Shown: in pieces, positions 25,001-33,117 of the stretch
Position numbering within the stretch: position 1 is the stretch's first letter
How the letters are laid out: every line of letters starts with the position of its first letter
NCBI GenBank assembly: GCA_964552325.1
Contig: CAZKHA010000009.1
Span: forward strand, 1 to 43,238
DNA length: 43,238 nucleotides
From: CAZKCK01 sp964552325
GTDB lineage: Bacteria > Bacteroidota > Bacteroidia > Bacteroidales > TTA-H9
Reading direction: 5' to 3'
Notes under the pieces: model-generated
Databases searched by the model: none
Seen by the model: the letters and a program-made list of their open reading frames with translations, nothing else
Told to the model about the DNA's origin: nothing
Made by a program: the position numbers and the translations under genes

Positions 25001-26609
25001 GTAAATCAAGGTTTTTAAGGTTGATTGTGGCGTTTTGTCGTGTTGAGTCCGAAAAGACTACAAGGTTGTCAAAGTCCTTTTTGCCATTATTTGAGTCAAC
25101 AAAATGAAAGAGCTTGTCTTTTAGGATGATTTTATCGGTGTCCAAATCAAAGAGCAGATAGCCCAACGAGGCGATTTTGATAATCTGGAGCCTAAGTTGG
25201 TCGGGTTGGATAAGGGCAAACTCGGCAAACTGATTGATGGTAAAAGTTCTGCTTTTAAACTTGTTTGAGTACTTATATAATGTTACCAATGGGTTTACAG
25301 GGTCAATGCCTTGCACTTTCTGAAAGTCGTCGGCCCGGAAGTAGTTTTCTGAGATAAAATGTGCATCACCTTCCTTAATTAGTCCGGTTCCTTTTGTAAA
25401 GCTCATAATGGTATCATCAATATACCAGTCAATAGCCCCTGCACGTATTTCCATTTTATGATACGAATCGTAATAAGGGCTGTTCGACAGTAAATTGCTG
25501 TTTTGGAAGAGTGTTACTTTGCGTATGTTAGGGTCGTAAACAAAGGAGATGTTCGGGGTATAAATGGAATCGTTTTTATATTGGATGTTCACCTTGGCAT
25601 CTTTGGAAGCTAGAAACTTGCCCGAGAAGTTGAAGGAGTTTGCCTTTACCGTAATGGCACTCTTATTTTTGGTTTCAAAAATCAGCGTAGCCGGGTGCTC
25701 CGGTTTTCCAATGCCGTCAATGGTTTTACCCTCAGCCACTATGCCACCTTTATAGTCAACATCTGGCGCCACATCTTTCAAAAAAACATCTGTTCCATAC
25801 GATTTAAATCTTGGCAAAGCTGTCCTGCCTGGTTTAAAGGAGTCTTCAAATTTGCCCAGCACGCCCGAAGCTATTATTTTCTTATTGAAATATTTAGCTG
25901 AATCGGCCACTAAATCGGTGCCTTGTAGCATTAGTGTGTACCGGTTTAATTGGGTGTAAACCGAATCTTTGGGCAAGCCGGCTTTGGTCCAATAAACGGT
26001 GCCTCCTTTGCCTTTCCAGGTTAGGGCCACCGGATCATATACGCCAGAGGTATTGTAAATGTATTGGCGGTTATTGTTCATTACACAGCATAGGTCTACA
26101 TCATTGAACAGCACAACTGGTTTTGGGGTTGGTTGTATTTCAAAATCAAGGCTATTTACAATCCATGAAAACGATTTGTATAAAGAAACAGTAGAGTCTT
26201 TCACCAGCAATCGGATGTTTTCGGCAAATAAGTTGAAGTCGTTATTTCCGGGTTTCGAGAGAAAGTAAGAGGATGAAAGTGCGAAGTTTTTTGCTAAAGA
26301 AGCATTGGGTTTTAATTTGGCCAATTGAACTATGTGTTCAAGGTGTTTTGAAATATCCGGGTATGGTTTATACCTACGCTCTACCAGTTTTTGCACATTG
26401 GCAAGCACTTCGGCATCGGCACCGGTTGTCCAGTTCGATTGGAGTTTGCTAACAAACTCTTTTCCCGAGAATACGAGTTCCTTGTCTTTATTTTTAACCT
26501 CAACCTTGTTGTAAAGGTTCTCCAAATAGGCCCATAGGTCTTGTTTTTCCTGTGCTTTGGCGGCATAGCAACTTACTAAGGCCAATAGAAACAAAATGCT
26601 CTTTTTCAT
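22089..26609 (-). CDS. Very large exported protein of unknown function (1506 aa)
   Basis: A signal peptide (MKKSILFLLALVSCYAAKAQ, cleavage near residue 20) starts this 1506-residue protein. A short helical part (about 20-150) is followed by more than 1200 residues of beta-rich sequence with no transmembrane helix and no T9SS sorting domain. Short recurrent themes, in which Phe/Tyr/Ser-rich strands alternate with Asp-Lys turns (GDATIFSPQGDITITQKIES, SGSADFDLNKNIITAHEVKF), look like stacked beta-roll or LptA/OstA-type repeats, but I cannot name a family. The gene is 28 nt behind prmA and 6 nt before plsY, so it is probably co-expressed with them. An envelope-biogenesis or surface-scaffold role is speculative. 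Confidence 0.85.
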   Translation of the reverse strand: MKKSILFLLALVSCYAAKAQEKQDLWAYLENLYNKVEVKNKDKELVFSGKEFVSKLQSNWTTGADAEVLANVQKLVERRYKPYPDISKHLEHIVQLAKLKPNASLAKNFALSSSYFLSKPGNNDFNLFAENIRLLVKDSTVSLYKSFSWIVNSLDFEIQPTPKPVVLFNDVDLCCVMNNNRQYIYNTSGVYDPVALTWKGKGGTVYWTKAGLPKDSVYTQLNRYTLMLQGTDLVADSAKYFNKKIIASGVLGKFEDSFKPGRTALPRFKSYGTDVFLKDVAPDVDYKGGIVAEGKTIDGIGKPEHPATLIFETKNKSAITVKANSFNFSGKFLASKDAKVNIQYKNDSIYTPNISFVYDPNIRKVTLFQNSNLLSNSPYYDSYHKMEIRAGAIDWYIDDTIMSFTKGTGLIKEGDAHFISENYFRADDFQKVQGIDPVNPLVTLYKYSNKFKSRTFTINQFAEFALIQPDQLRLQIIKIASLGYLLFDLDTDKIILKDKLFHFVDSNNGKKDFDNLVVFSDSTRQNATINLKNLDLQVFSAPQVILSDSQKVMIAPYNYTLILKKNRDIAYAGVTRAGLFEFFSTKNNNFLYNEFRINLSEVDSLRFKVIDKRKTDTYGNPKLLYIESVIEKLKGNINIDDVDNKSGRKSYKVPYPTFKTDSSQSYVYYDRGKYGKRYSRKSFYYKVKPFKLNNLDNFMLDSLDLRGSLVSGGVFPEIKKPLIVRPDASLGIAVHTGKNGYNAYNQAKTPKGKFIGRVDLSHNGLRGDGQLRFLGSIAATDTTKLGDSTDYLFYPDRMRAQVKTWDLAESGGNVQYPQVTGVKVLQEWMPYMDKMNVKSRDVAFAMYNKKMSFKGSLVLSPEGLDGKGDAGFDKARLKSETYTFRQKELSADTAFFAIKSYDSIGDAFVANKFRAYVNFEKNNANFAANKGAAIKFPANEYKSTHTKFDWNIITGAMKLTAPEAQSEITRINTIEKSLLANPEVDKTIGIPKFISLKPGQDSLQFFSGSADFDLNKNIITAHEVKFIRSGDATIFSPQGDITITQKIESIPVKNATLITYNDQITHEIVNADVAISSRKAYSGKGFTYYSDQKTKANKLSLSKISSDQYTGLTTGTGSVTDTSAFRLDENFDYYGAVKLNGEVEHLGFDGFFKINTTACRKGPNYWVKFDTLIDPKNIVIPIKKELYSADYQKMEAGYKINRSTGDIYSCFMQPMPDPKDVSLFDASGVILYNKEKSEYRIGAEAIVRNPLLPGNLVSYNPDECMVRTKGRFDINPLFSPTVKFLSYGKGLYNLKNDSIKLNVLIAFDFPFLTESSQILVKAIEEANPPVFDINNDKYIRQLNEWAGEKDAELLRFDWLTGTTKAPASLKTTLLLTDIELKWDPVNQTWDCFGPLGIVVFNGKYVGRKVPGYLQLSKRQGVKEDILKLLIRLDDDHYYYFDYGKASILRIFSTNNDFVQAVSKERDAVNAKYEKETESKRWQPYKISWVNKIEPVNFRAEMEEKNK

Positions 26610-26637
26610 CCTATTGTTTTCTGTTCAATGGCAATTT

Positions 26638-27474
26638 TTAGAATCCTGTTGACTGGAATCGGGCAGCAACCCAATTATTTTGAGTTATATAATTGGTAAG
26701 CTTAAGGTGGTGTTTGCTTGCTTCGCTTTCTATACTTGGCAGGTCATGTTCATAAAACCCACTTAAAAATAAAAGGCCGTTCTTTTTAAGCGATTTGTTA
26801 TAGAATTGGATGTCAGCAAGTAGGATATTGCGGTTGATATTGGCCAAGATTATATCCAATTTGGGAAGTTGGCTTAATAAGGAAGCATCGCCACAAAGTA
26901 CCTCAATCTTCTGAGTGTTGTTGCGTACGGTGTTTTCGAGGCTATTTCTATAGGCCCATTCATCGTTGTCGATAGCCCATGCATTTTGCGCCCCACGTTT
27001 GATGGCTAAAACAGCTAATATCCCGGTTCCACACCCCATATCCAAAACATCTTTTCCCTCAAAATCCTCGTTAAGCATCAAAGCTATCATTTGGGAGGTG
27101 GTTTCGTGATGTGCTGTCCCGAACGACATTTGGGGCTCTATAAGTAGTTCAATGGGGTATTGTGGTTCAGGTTTATGGAATGGTGCGCGCACATAACATT
27201 GGCCGGCAATTACAACAGGCTCAAAATTGCTTTCCCAAACAGCGTTCCAATTTTGCTCGGGTATGGTTTGAATAGTATAACCTGAAGCAATGTTCATCTG
27301 TTCAAGTAATTGTATAACAGTATCATGTACGTATAGCTCGCTTTGTACGTAGGCTTTGTAGGTGCCGTTTTCTTCTGAGAAGCTTTCGAAGTCACATTCA
27401 GCAAGAACTGCCGTCAACACATCGGTATCGACAGCAGTTTGCGATAAATCAATTGATAATTCGGTGTATTCCAT
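26638..27474 (-). CDS. prmA: Ribosomal protein L11 methyltransferase
   Basis: PrmA trimethylates ribosomal protein L11 with SAM in the cytoplasm. The 278-residue protein has the N-terminal substrate-recognition domain (about 1-100), a MSFGTAHHETTSQMIALML linker at 116-134, the SAM-binding motif VLDMGCGTGILAVLAIKRGA from 143, and the catalytic-pocket segment LANINRNIL. The gene lies 12 nt after tpiA and 28 nt before the large exported protein gene, consistent with one transcript. Confidence 0.95.
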   Translation of the reverse strand: MEYTELSIDLSQTAVDTDVLTAVLAECDFESFSEENGTYKAYVQSELYVHDTVIQLLEQMNIASGYTIQTIPEQNWNAVWESNFEPVVIAGQCYVRAPFHKPEPQYPIELLIEPQMSFGTAHHETTSQMIALMLNEDFEGKDVLDMGCGTGILAVLAIKRGAQNAWAIDNDEWAYRNSLENTVRNNTQKIEVLCGDASLLSQLPKLDIILANINRNILLADIQFYNKSLKKNGLLFLSGFYEHDLPSIESEASKHHLKLTNYITQNNWVAARFQSTGF

Positions 27475-27486
27475 TTACCAGGGTTA

Positions 27487-28245
27487 TCAGAACGAGTTGG
27501 CAATCACAATAAACTCTTCTGCTTTAAGGCTGGCGCCGCCTATGAGGCCACCATCAACATCAGGCTGCGAAAAAAGTTCCCGTGCATTACCTGAGTTGCA
27601 ACTACCGCCATACAATATGGTGGTATCCTGTGCAAGAGTTTCTCCATATTTAGATGCAACCAGTTGCCTGATAAAGGCATGCATTTCCTGGGCTTGTTCG
27701 GGTGAAGCCGTAACGCCGGTACCAATGGCCCAAACGGGTTCATAGGCAATAATTACATCATCAAAATGGTCGGCATCAAGGTGGAATAAGCCTTGTTCCA
27801 GTTGTTCTTTAACCACTTCAAAGTGTTTACCGGCTTCGCGTTCAGCTAAGATCTCGCCACAGCAAAAAATAGGAAGAACCCTGTGTTTGATGGCTTGGTT
27901 TACCTTGGCAGCCAACATATCATTGGTTTCACCAAAGTATTTGCGGCGTTCTGAATGGCCAATGATGCAGTATTCCACATCCATTGATGCTAGCATTGCA
28001 CCCGAAATTTCGCCTGTGTAGGCACCTGATTCATGCTGACTCATATTCTGGGCGCCAACTTTAAAAACGCTATCAGCGGCAATATCGGTGGCCATTTCGA
28101 GGAAAGGAAACGGGGGGCAAATCACTACTTCTACGTCCTCATTTTCCATTTCTTCGAGTTTGTCGGCAATTTCTGATACCAGCTCTTCAGCATGATCGAA
28201 ATCCGAGTTCATTTTCCAGTTGCCTGCAACAAAATTACGTCTCAT
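27487..28245 (-). CDS. tpiA: Triosephosphate isomerase
   Basis: TpiA interconverts dihydroxyacetone phosphate and glyceraldehyde-3-phosphate in glycolysis. The 252-residue TIM barrel carries Lys-11 (GNWKMN), the electrophile His-97 (IIGHSERR) and the catalytic base Glu-169 in AYEPVWAIGTG, which also begins the flexible lid. The phosphate-binding ILYGGSCNSGN and GGLIGGASL are near the C-terminus. It leads the tpiA-prmA-large protein-plsY group. Confidence 0.97.
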   Translation of the reverse strand: MRRNFVAGNWKMNSDFDHAEELVSEIADKLEEMENEDVEVVICPPFPFLEMATDIAADSVFKVGAQNMSQHESGAYTGEISGAMLASMDVEYCIIGHSERRKYFGETNDMLAAKVNQAIKHRVLPIFCCGEILAEREAGKHFEVVKEQLEQGLFHLDADHFDDVIIAYEPVWAIGTGVTASPEQAQEMHAFIRQLVASKYGETLAQDTTILYGGSCNSGNARELFSQPDVDGGLIGGASLKAEEFIVIANSF

Positions 28246-28616
28246 TTTAACAAAGTATTATTTATAAGTTATTGAAATTTATATCTTTGGAAGTCTGCGA
28301 TCCATTTATAACAGGGTTTAAAAACAAGATTAGGATATTTAAACACCTGATTAGGGTGAGCCCAGCTGCAACTAACAGCTTCTTGTTTTCAGATATAAAA
28401 GGCGCTGAAACCAAAGGTTTGTTCTTAGTAAACAGTTTACGAAAGTACTTAAAAAATGCCAATGGCTGGGCTTAAAGTGGATATTTGGGAACAAAAAAAG
28501 CCCCAGCGCAGATACTGGGGCTTTAGTTCTCTATTACTAATAGATTCAAATTCAGTGAAAAGTGGCATCATTTGCTTTTGGCATTTGAAACCGATTGAGG
28601 TTAGGCTGAGGGTTTA
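28246..28616. other. Intergenic region between tpiA and the AT-hook gene
   Basis: 371 bases with no convincing gene. A 66-codon minus-strand frame (28262-28462) is not protein-like enough to call. The region holds the terminator of the AT-hook gene (28490-28524) and must contain the tpiA promoter, for which I found no exact TAnnTTTG on the minus strand. Confidence 0.45.
28490..28524 (-). terminator. Rho-independent terminator of the AT-hook gene
   Basis: On the minus strand a stem AAAGCCCCAG / CTGGGGCTTT (28515-28524 with 28497-28506) closes an 8-nt loop and runs directly into a T tract (complement of the A run at 28493-28499). It lies about 92 nt after the AT-hook gene stop. Confidence 0.85.
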
Positions 28617-29549
28617 TTACTGTAGTTTTTGAACAAAGGCTTCGGCCAGGTCGCCATTTTCATTAAACCATTCAGGTAAACCATACACTTGAGTTTTTGA
28701 ATCGGGCATCGAGAAGATTTTTACTTTGCCACGTTTGCTAGCTAAGTTCGAAAGGCAAGCTGCAATACTCATCCTGCTTTTTTCGTGCATTTCGCTTGGT
28801 ATTTCTAAACGTTCAATAGCCAGGTTTAGAAGTTCTTTTGAAGAGAAAGGTTTTTCGAACTCCGACATGCTGTCAAGAACAAATTCGGTCCAATTGGCAC
28901 GTTTTACTGATTTTAGGCCTTTTTTGCCTGTTTTGCGGACGACTGGTTTGCGAACTTTTTTGCGGCCACGTTTTTTTGGACGTCCGCGTTTAGCCTTTTT
29001 CTCAGCTTTTTCATCGGCTTCCTTGCGAGGGCGGCCGCGTTTGCGTGAAGGTTGTTCAATGGGGTTGCCATTTTCGTCGAGGGCAACTTTTTTTGGCGCA
29101 CGAACTTTTGGTGCAGGCTCTTCACCCTCTACCACCACTTTTCTGGGGCGGCCACGTTTGCGTACAATACCAAGGCGTTCTGCTTCTAACCTTGATTCTT
29201 CGCGGCGTTGTTTCTTTTCAGCTTCAATAATCTCCTCTTCTGGAGTGCGTTCTTTACGTGGGCGACCACGTTTGCGGGGGGCATAACCAATAATTTCACC
29301 AGCTTCGTTGTACATAGGCTCACCTTTTAATTCTGTGCCTTTTTTTCCAACTCCACCTTTAGATTCAGCAAGACGGGCTTTTTTACCCTTGGCTCCTGCT
29401 ATTGCGGGCATTTCAAGATACTCATCAACGCCGAGTTTTTGTAAAACCCCTGTCAGATGACCGAGCTTCTTGCGTGTTTTCTCGAGCTCCTGGTAATAGA
29501 ATTCCTGAAGGTCACGAGCTTCTTGGTCTGTTAAAATGATGCTTTTCAT
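28617..29549 (-). CDS. AT-hook DNA-binding protein with C-terminal winged-helix-like domain
   Basis: The 310-residue, strongly basic protein has an N-terminal coiled-coil-like helix (about 8-45). Three exact copies of the AT-hook core RKRGRPRK follow at 92-99, 130-137 and 169-176, then a fourth, run-on hook KRGRPKKRGRKK at 187-198. The hooks are separated by acidic, Glu/Lys-rich linkers. The C-terminus (about 218-295; NWTEFVLDSMSEFEKPFSSK, LSNLASKRGKVKIFSM) looks like a small winged helix. AT-hooks insert into the minor groove of AT-rich DNA and are best known from eukaryotic HMGA proteins. I infer a nucleoid or regulatory role. It is a single-gene unit with a -7 element (29573-29580) and its own terminator, inserted between GNAT and tpiA. 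Confidence 0.92.
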   Translation of the reverse strand: MKSIILTDQEARDLQEFYYQELEKTRKKLGHLTGVLQKLGVDEYLEMPAIAGAKGKKARLAESKGGVGKKGTELKGEPMYNEAGEIIGYAPRKRGRPRKERTPEEEIIEAEKKQRREESRLEAERLGIVRKRGRPRKVVVEGEEPAPKVRAPKKVALDENGNPIEQPSRKRGRPRKEADEKAEKKAKRGRPKKRGRKKVRKPVVRKTGKKGLKSVKRANWTEFVLDSMSEFEKPFSSKELLNLAIERLEIPSEMHEKSRMSIAACLSNLASKRGKVKIFSMPDSKTQVYGLPEWFNENGDLAEAFVQKLQ

Positions 29550-29572
29550 GGTATATTGTAGAAAGTTTAAAA

Positions 29573-29580
29573 CAAAAATA
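29573..29580 (-). promoter_or_regulatory. Putative -7 element of the AT-hook gene in a very AT-rich leader
   Basis: TATTTTTG on the minus strand fits TAnnTTTG 23 nt above the ATG at 29549. No TTG sits at -33. Upstream, 29580-29640 is almost purely A/T with long A and T runs, the kind of DNA AT-hooks prefer. Confidence 0.4.
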
Positions 29581-29768
29581 TAAATTTTTTCATTGAAAAA
29601 AAAATTTATTTGCAGAAAGTTGAAAATTTTTTAAAAAAAGTTCATTGCCTTCTTGTTATATGATTTGTTATCAGTTTGTTATAAAAACGTTAAAAACGCT
29701 TAACGATTTCCATGTCCGCTGCATTGTTAATAAACTTCCAAATGTGGATGGTAATTGCTCGCGATTGG

Positions 29769-30308
29769 CTATGATGGACTGGGCCGTAGAAGACCAAAAA
29801 CCAATTCATCCATCACAATACCATTCTTTATTACTGCTCTTTCAAGTTTTGCTTCTAGTTTAAAACCACACTTTTGCAGCACTCTTTGCGAAGCTAGGTT
29901 TCTTGAAAATACATGGGCATAGATCCGTTCTAAAGAGCTTGTTTCAAATAAATGATTTACAATAAATTGTAATGCTTGGGTCATCATTCCTTTGTTCCAG
30001 TAAGCAGGATTAAGCCAAAATCCAATTTCCGCATTCAAACGGTAAACATCCGTTTTAAACACTGCACCTATTGATCCAACAACATCATTATTAACCACTA
30101 AGGCCAATAGTAGATCGTTGTTTTGAGTTGTTGCATAGTGTATCCAATCGTTCGCATCTTGTAGGGTATATGGATGGGGAAAAATATCTCTAAGATTGTT
30201 GGCAATATCTTTATTATTAGCATAATAGGCTAATGATATGCAGTCTTCGGGTTCGAACGGCCTTAAGCAAAAACCATTAAAATAGTAGGTGCTATTTGTG
30301 CTTTTCAC
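29769..30308 (-). CDS. GNAT family N-acetyltransferase (RimJ/RimL type)
   Basis: The 179-residue protein has the GNAT fold of the RimJ/RimL subgroup. It begins with LRPFEPEDCISLAYYANNKD, then GSIGAVFKTDVYRLNAEIGF with the following LNPAYWNKGMMTQAL (acetyl-CoA-binding region), and near the end ASQRVLQKCGFKLEAKLE. It transfers acetyl from acetyl-CoA to an unknown amine. The start is a GTG at 30308, 2 nt after the TAG of the BT_3928-like gene. No ATG gives a full-length domain. It is the last gene of the DUF1599-BT_3928-GNAT group. Confidence 0.92.
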   Translation of the reverse strand: MKSTNSTYYFNGFCLRPFEPEDCISLAYYANNKDIANNLRDIFPHPYTLQDANDWIHYATTQNNDLLLALVVNNDVVGSIGAVFKTDVYRLNAEIGFWLNPAYWNKGMMTQALQFIVNHLFETSSLERIYAHVFSRNLASQRVLQKCGFKLEAKLERAVIKNGIVMDELVFGLLRPSPS

Positions 30309-30310
30309 GG

Positions 30311-31429
30311 CTAATTCAAAGGATAGGCAGTGGTTACTTCTTTAAAATCTGGTACATCACGCCAATTCCATTTGTTTACAACAATCCCATCTTTAAATAT
30401 CAACAGCCCCGGATTAGCCCTCACCATTGTTTTAAGAACCACGTCGTCAGCATTAAATAATTCGAACGTTGCGTTATATTGCTTTTGAAAGGCGAGCATT
30501 TCTTCGGGTAGGGCTGGGGTAACCATAATAAAACCATAACCAGCTTGTTGAGCTTGCTTGCCAAAATCGGCAATCTGTTTTAAAAATTTTGGCTTGGCAG
30601 CACCTAAGTCATACGAAACAACCATAAATTGATAGGTAGTACTTTTAAGGTACATATCCGTTACATCGGTCGTGGTGGTGTCAGTAATCAACAAGTTATG
30701 ATTGGTAGCGGAATTGGGGTCTGAAACCCTGGTGGAAACAAATTTCCATTGTTGAAGCCAAATCGAGTCGTTATAGGGATAATTGTCTGCGGGATATTCT
30801 TTTACTTCGCCGGTAGTCGAGTTTTTATAGGTTACAAAATAAGTAACGGGTAAGGGTCTTTCGGGATACATATTGGCACCAATTTTCCAAGGCATAAAGT
30901 CGATGACAGGCAGGTGGTTATACGACCATATTGAAAAGCCTGCAAATACTGCTATAAAAAATATCACTAAACCGTATTGTGTACTTGTTTTAAATGTTGG
31001 TTTTGAAACTTTTTGGCTTACAAATAGGATGGCCACGAATACCATCAATACTATATTTTTATAAAAAGTTTCCCAATTGGTGAGTTTTATGGCATCACCA
31101 AAACAACCGCAATCGGGCACTGGATTGTAAATAGCATCGAAAAATGTGACCACGGTAAAAAAACTCATCATAAGCAAAACCAGCCAACTTACCAGTTTTA
31201 TGCGCACATTTGCAATTAAGGCGGCTCCAAGTGCAAATTCAGCAGTGCACAATACAATCGACAGCACCAATGCAAATGGCATGGCCCATTCCCATCCATA
31301 GGCAATAAAATAATCTTCTATTTTAAACACCGTGCCTAATGGGTCTTGCCCTTTTACAAATCCAGAGAATACAAAGGTTATCCCAATCAAATAGCGGCTT
31401 ATAATCCTCAATACTTTCAATAGGTTCAT
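30311..31429 (-). CDS. BT_3928-like membrane protein (DoxX/MauE-like plus thioredoxin-like C-terminus)
   Basis: I place the start at the ATG at 31429 (372 residues), one base after the TAA of the DUF1599 gene; an upstream in-frame ATG at 31453 would overlap that gene. Residues 1-180 contain about five transmembrane helices of the DoxX/MauE type (YLIGITFVFSGFVKGQDPLG at the start) with the motif VPDCGCFGD holding two Cys. The C-terminal half is periplasmic-looking with a thioredoxin-like outline (YQFMVVSYDL, GYGFIMVTPALPEEMLAF, GLLIFKDGIVVNKWNWRDVP) but no CxxC. The protein family is typical of Bacteroidota and its function is unproven. Thiol or electron exchange across the membrane is a reasonable inference. 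Confidence 0.9.
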   Translation of the reverse strand: MNLLKVLRIISRYLIGITFVFSGFVKGQDPLGTVFKIEDYFIAYGWEWAMPFALVLSIVLCTAEFALGAALIANVRIKLVSWLVLLMMSFFTVVTFFDAIYNPVPDCGCFGDAIKLTNWETFYKNIVLMVFVAILFVSQKVSKPTFKTSTQYGLVIFFIAVFAGFSIWSYNHLPVIDFMPWKIGANMYPERPLPVTYFVTYKNSTTGEVKEYPADNYPYNDSIWLQQWKFVSTRVSDPNSATNHNLLITDTTTTDVTDMYLKSTTYQFMVVSYDLGAAKPKFLKQIADFGKQAQQAGYGFIMVTPALPEEMLAFQKQYNATFELFNADDVVLKTMVRANPGLLIFKDGIVVNKWNWRDVPDFKEVTTAYPLN

Positions 31430-31430
31430 T

Positions 31431-31985
31431 TTAGTTCGTTTTTTCGGTTTCAAAAATTTTGATTAATGCAAAGGTTGCGTAATTGGCTATATCGGCATAA
31501 TTGGCCTCCAGTCCTTCCGAAACGCTGGTAACGCCATCGTTGTCTTCAATTTGTTTCAAGCGCATTAGCTTCATAAGGATGATATCCGTAAGTGAACTGA
31601 TGCGCATGTTTCGCCAAGCCTCACCATAATCATGGTTTTTGGCCATCATCAGTTCTTTAGCACTATGAACGTTCTGATCGTAGAGTTCGATGGCCTTCTG
31701 GCTAGTGAGTTCTAAGGGCGTGTTCTTATCTAGTTTAAGCTGAATCAGGCTCATGATGGCATAATTGAAAATACCCACAAATTCGGGTTTAATGCCTTCG
31801 TCAACCATTTGTAGTTTGTTTTCTTGCAAGCTACGGATTCGCTTAGCCTTTATATAGATTTGGTCAGTTAACGATGATGGACGCAATATCCTCCAAGAAG
31901 TGCCATAATCGGAAAGCTTTGCTTGGTAAAGGTTGCGGCAAAATGCAACAACATGATCAAATTCTGATGAAGTACGGTTATTCAT
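31431..31985 (-). CDS. DUF1599 family protein
   Basis: The 184-residue cytoplasmic protein contains two copies of one motif: DYGTSWRILRPSSLTDQI (about 22-39) and DYGEAWRNMRISSLTDII (about 118-135), each followed by a Lys/Arg/Leu-rich helix (KAKRIRSLQEN, KLMRLKQIEDN). This internal duplication is typical of DUF1599. The family is annotated as nucleotide-modification associated, but no reaction is established to my knowledge. The gene is divergent from folP (74 nt apart) and leads the BT_3928-GNAT group. Confidence 0.92.
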   Translation of the reverse strand: MNNRTSSEFDHVVAFCRNLYQAKLSDYGTSWRILRPSSLTDQIYIKAKRIRSLQENKLQMVDEGIKPEFVGIFNYAIMSLIQLKLDKNTPLELTSQKAIELYDQNVHSAKELMMAKNHDYGEAWRNMRISSLTDIILMKLMRLKQIEDNDGVTSVSEGLEANYADIANYATFALIKIFETEKTN

Positions 31986-32059
31986 TATCTTGTAATTTTG
32001 CCAAAATTTCTGCCTTTGATTTAGGCCTGTAAAGATAAAACATCTTTAAAAATATTACT

Positions 32060-32884
32060 ATGCATATTCATAATGGTCAGCTGATTTTTTGTAAGCCCTT
32101 AATAATGGGTGTTTTGAACATAACACCTGATTCTTTTCATGATGGAGGGGCTTATTCCACTGAAAAACTGCAACTTACCCATGTCGAAAAAATGCTCACA
32201 GAAGGTGCTGATATTATTGATGTGGGCGCAGTAAGCACACGACCTGGTGCTTTCGAAATATCCGAAACTGAAGAAATTGGACGTCTTAGGCCTTTGCTTG
32301 CTTCCATCTTTAAAGCTTTTGGCCCGGTAAACATTTCGGTTGATACCTATCGAAGCAACGTTGCCCAGATAGCCATTAACGAAGGTGCCTCTATTATTAA
32401 TGATATTTCGGCAGGCCAATTGGATGCTACTATGTTTAAAACCATACAGCAACTGCGTGTTCCTTATATAATGATGCACATGAAAGGCACGCCACAAACA
32501 ATGCAAAAAAAACCACTATATATTAATGTAATAGATGAAGTAAGCCAATTCTTAGGCGAAAGAGCGCATAGTCTTAAAAATAAAGGTGTTAATGGTGTAA
32601 TTATCGATCCTGGATTTGGTTTTGGTAAAACTATAGAACATAATTTTCAAATGATGCAACACCTTGAGAAGTTCAAAGATCTAGGATTTCCATTATTAGT
32701 TGGCATTTCACGCAAATCGATGATTTATAAAACTTTGTCTATAACCCCAGCATTAGCGTTAAATGGAACCTCGGTTTTAAACACTATGGCATTGCTAAAA
32801 GGAGCCGATATCTTGCGCGTTCACGATGTTAAAGAGGCTGTTGAATGCATGAAGTTGGTTTTAGCAGTTAATAACCGATTATAG
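32060..32884 (+). CDS. folP: Dihydropteroate synthase
   Basis: FolP condenses 6-hydroxymethyl-dihydropterin pyrophosphate with p-aminobenzoate in folate synthesis and is the target of sulfonamides. The 274-residue TIM barrel contains the signature MGVLNITPDSFHDGGAY near residue 17, DVGAVSTRPGA, IINDISAG, MHMKGTPQTMQ, DPGFGFGKT and VGISRKS, all in the normal order. It is divergent from DUF1599 and 233 bases upstream of the diadenylate cyclase gene, an order common in Bacteroidota. Confidence 0.97.
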   Translation: MHIHNGQLIFCKPLIMGVLNITPDSFHDGGAYSTEKLQLTHVEKMLTEGADIIDVGAVSTRPGAFEISETEEIGRLRPLLASIFKAFGPVNISVDTYRSNVAQIAINEGASIINDISAGQLDATMFKTIQQLRVPYIMMHMKGTPQTMQKKPLYINVIDEVSQFLGERAHSLKNKGVNGVIIDPGFGFGKTIEHNFQMMQHLEKFKDLGFPLLVGISRKSMIYKTLSITPALALNGTSVLNTMALLKGADILRVHDVKEAVECMKLVLAVNNRL

Positions 32885-33086
32885 CTCCTTATTTTTAGAT
32901 GGTTTGGTATGCTTACACTTGTAGTCAAACAAACGAATTGAAACCAACTGAGGCTTTTCCGGTTTAATTTTTAACTTAATGGTTGTCAGTATTTTTATCA
33001 GGGTTGTAAAAGATCATAATTAAACATTGGGATATACTGTAATTGAATAGTATAAAAAATCACAGCCATCAATCAAGCTTCTTTTA

Positions 33087-33094
33087 TACCTTTG
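33087..33094 (+). promoter_or_regulatory. Putative -7 element of cdaA
   Basis: TACCTTTG matches TAnnTTTG 23 nt before the ATG at 33118. No TTG lies at the -33 position, so it would be a weak or regulated promoter. Confidence 0.35.
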
Positions 33095-33117
33095 GCCTCT
33101 AATCTCATGCGAAGCCT

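Noticed and set aside
28262..28462. 66-codon minus-strand frame before tpiA
   Set aside because: It has no recognisable domain and fills the region where the tpiA promoter should be.
29042..29286. Long open frame on the plus strand opposite the AT-hook gene
   Set aside because: It is an antisense shadow caused by the biased, Arg/Lys-rich codons of the AT-hook gene.
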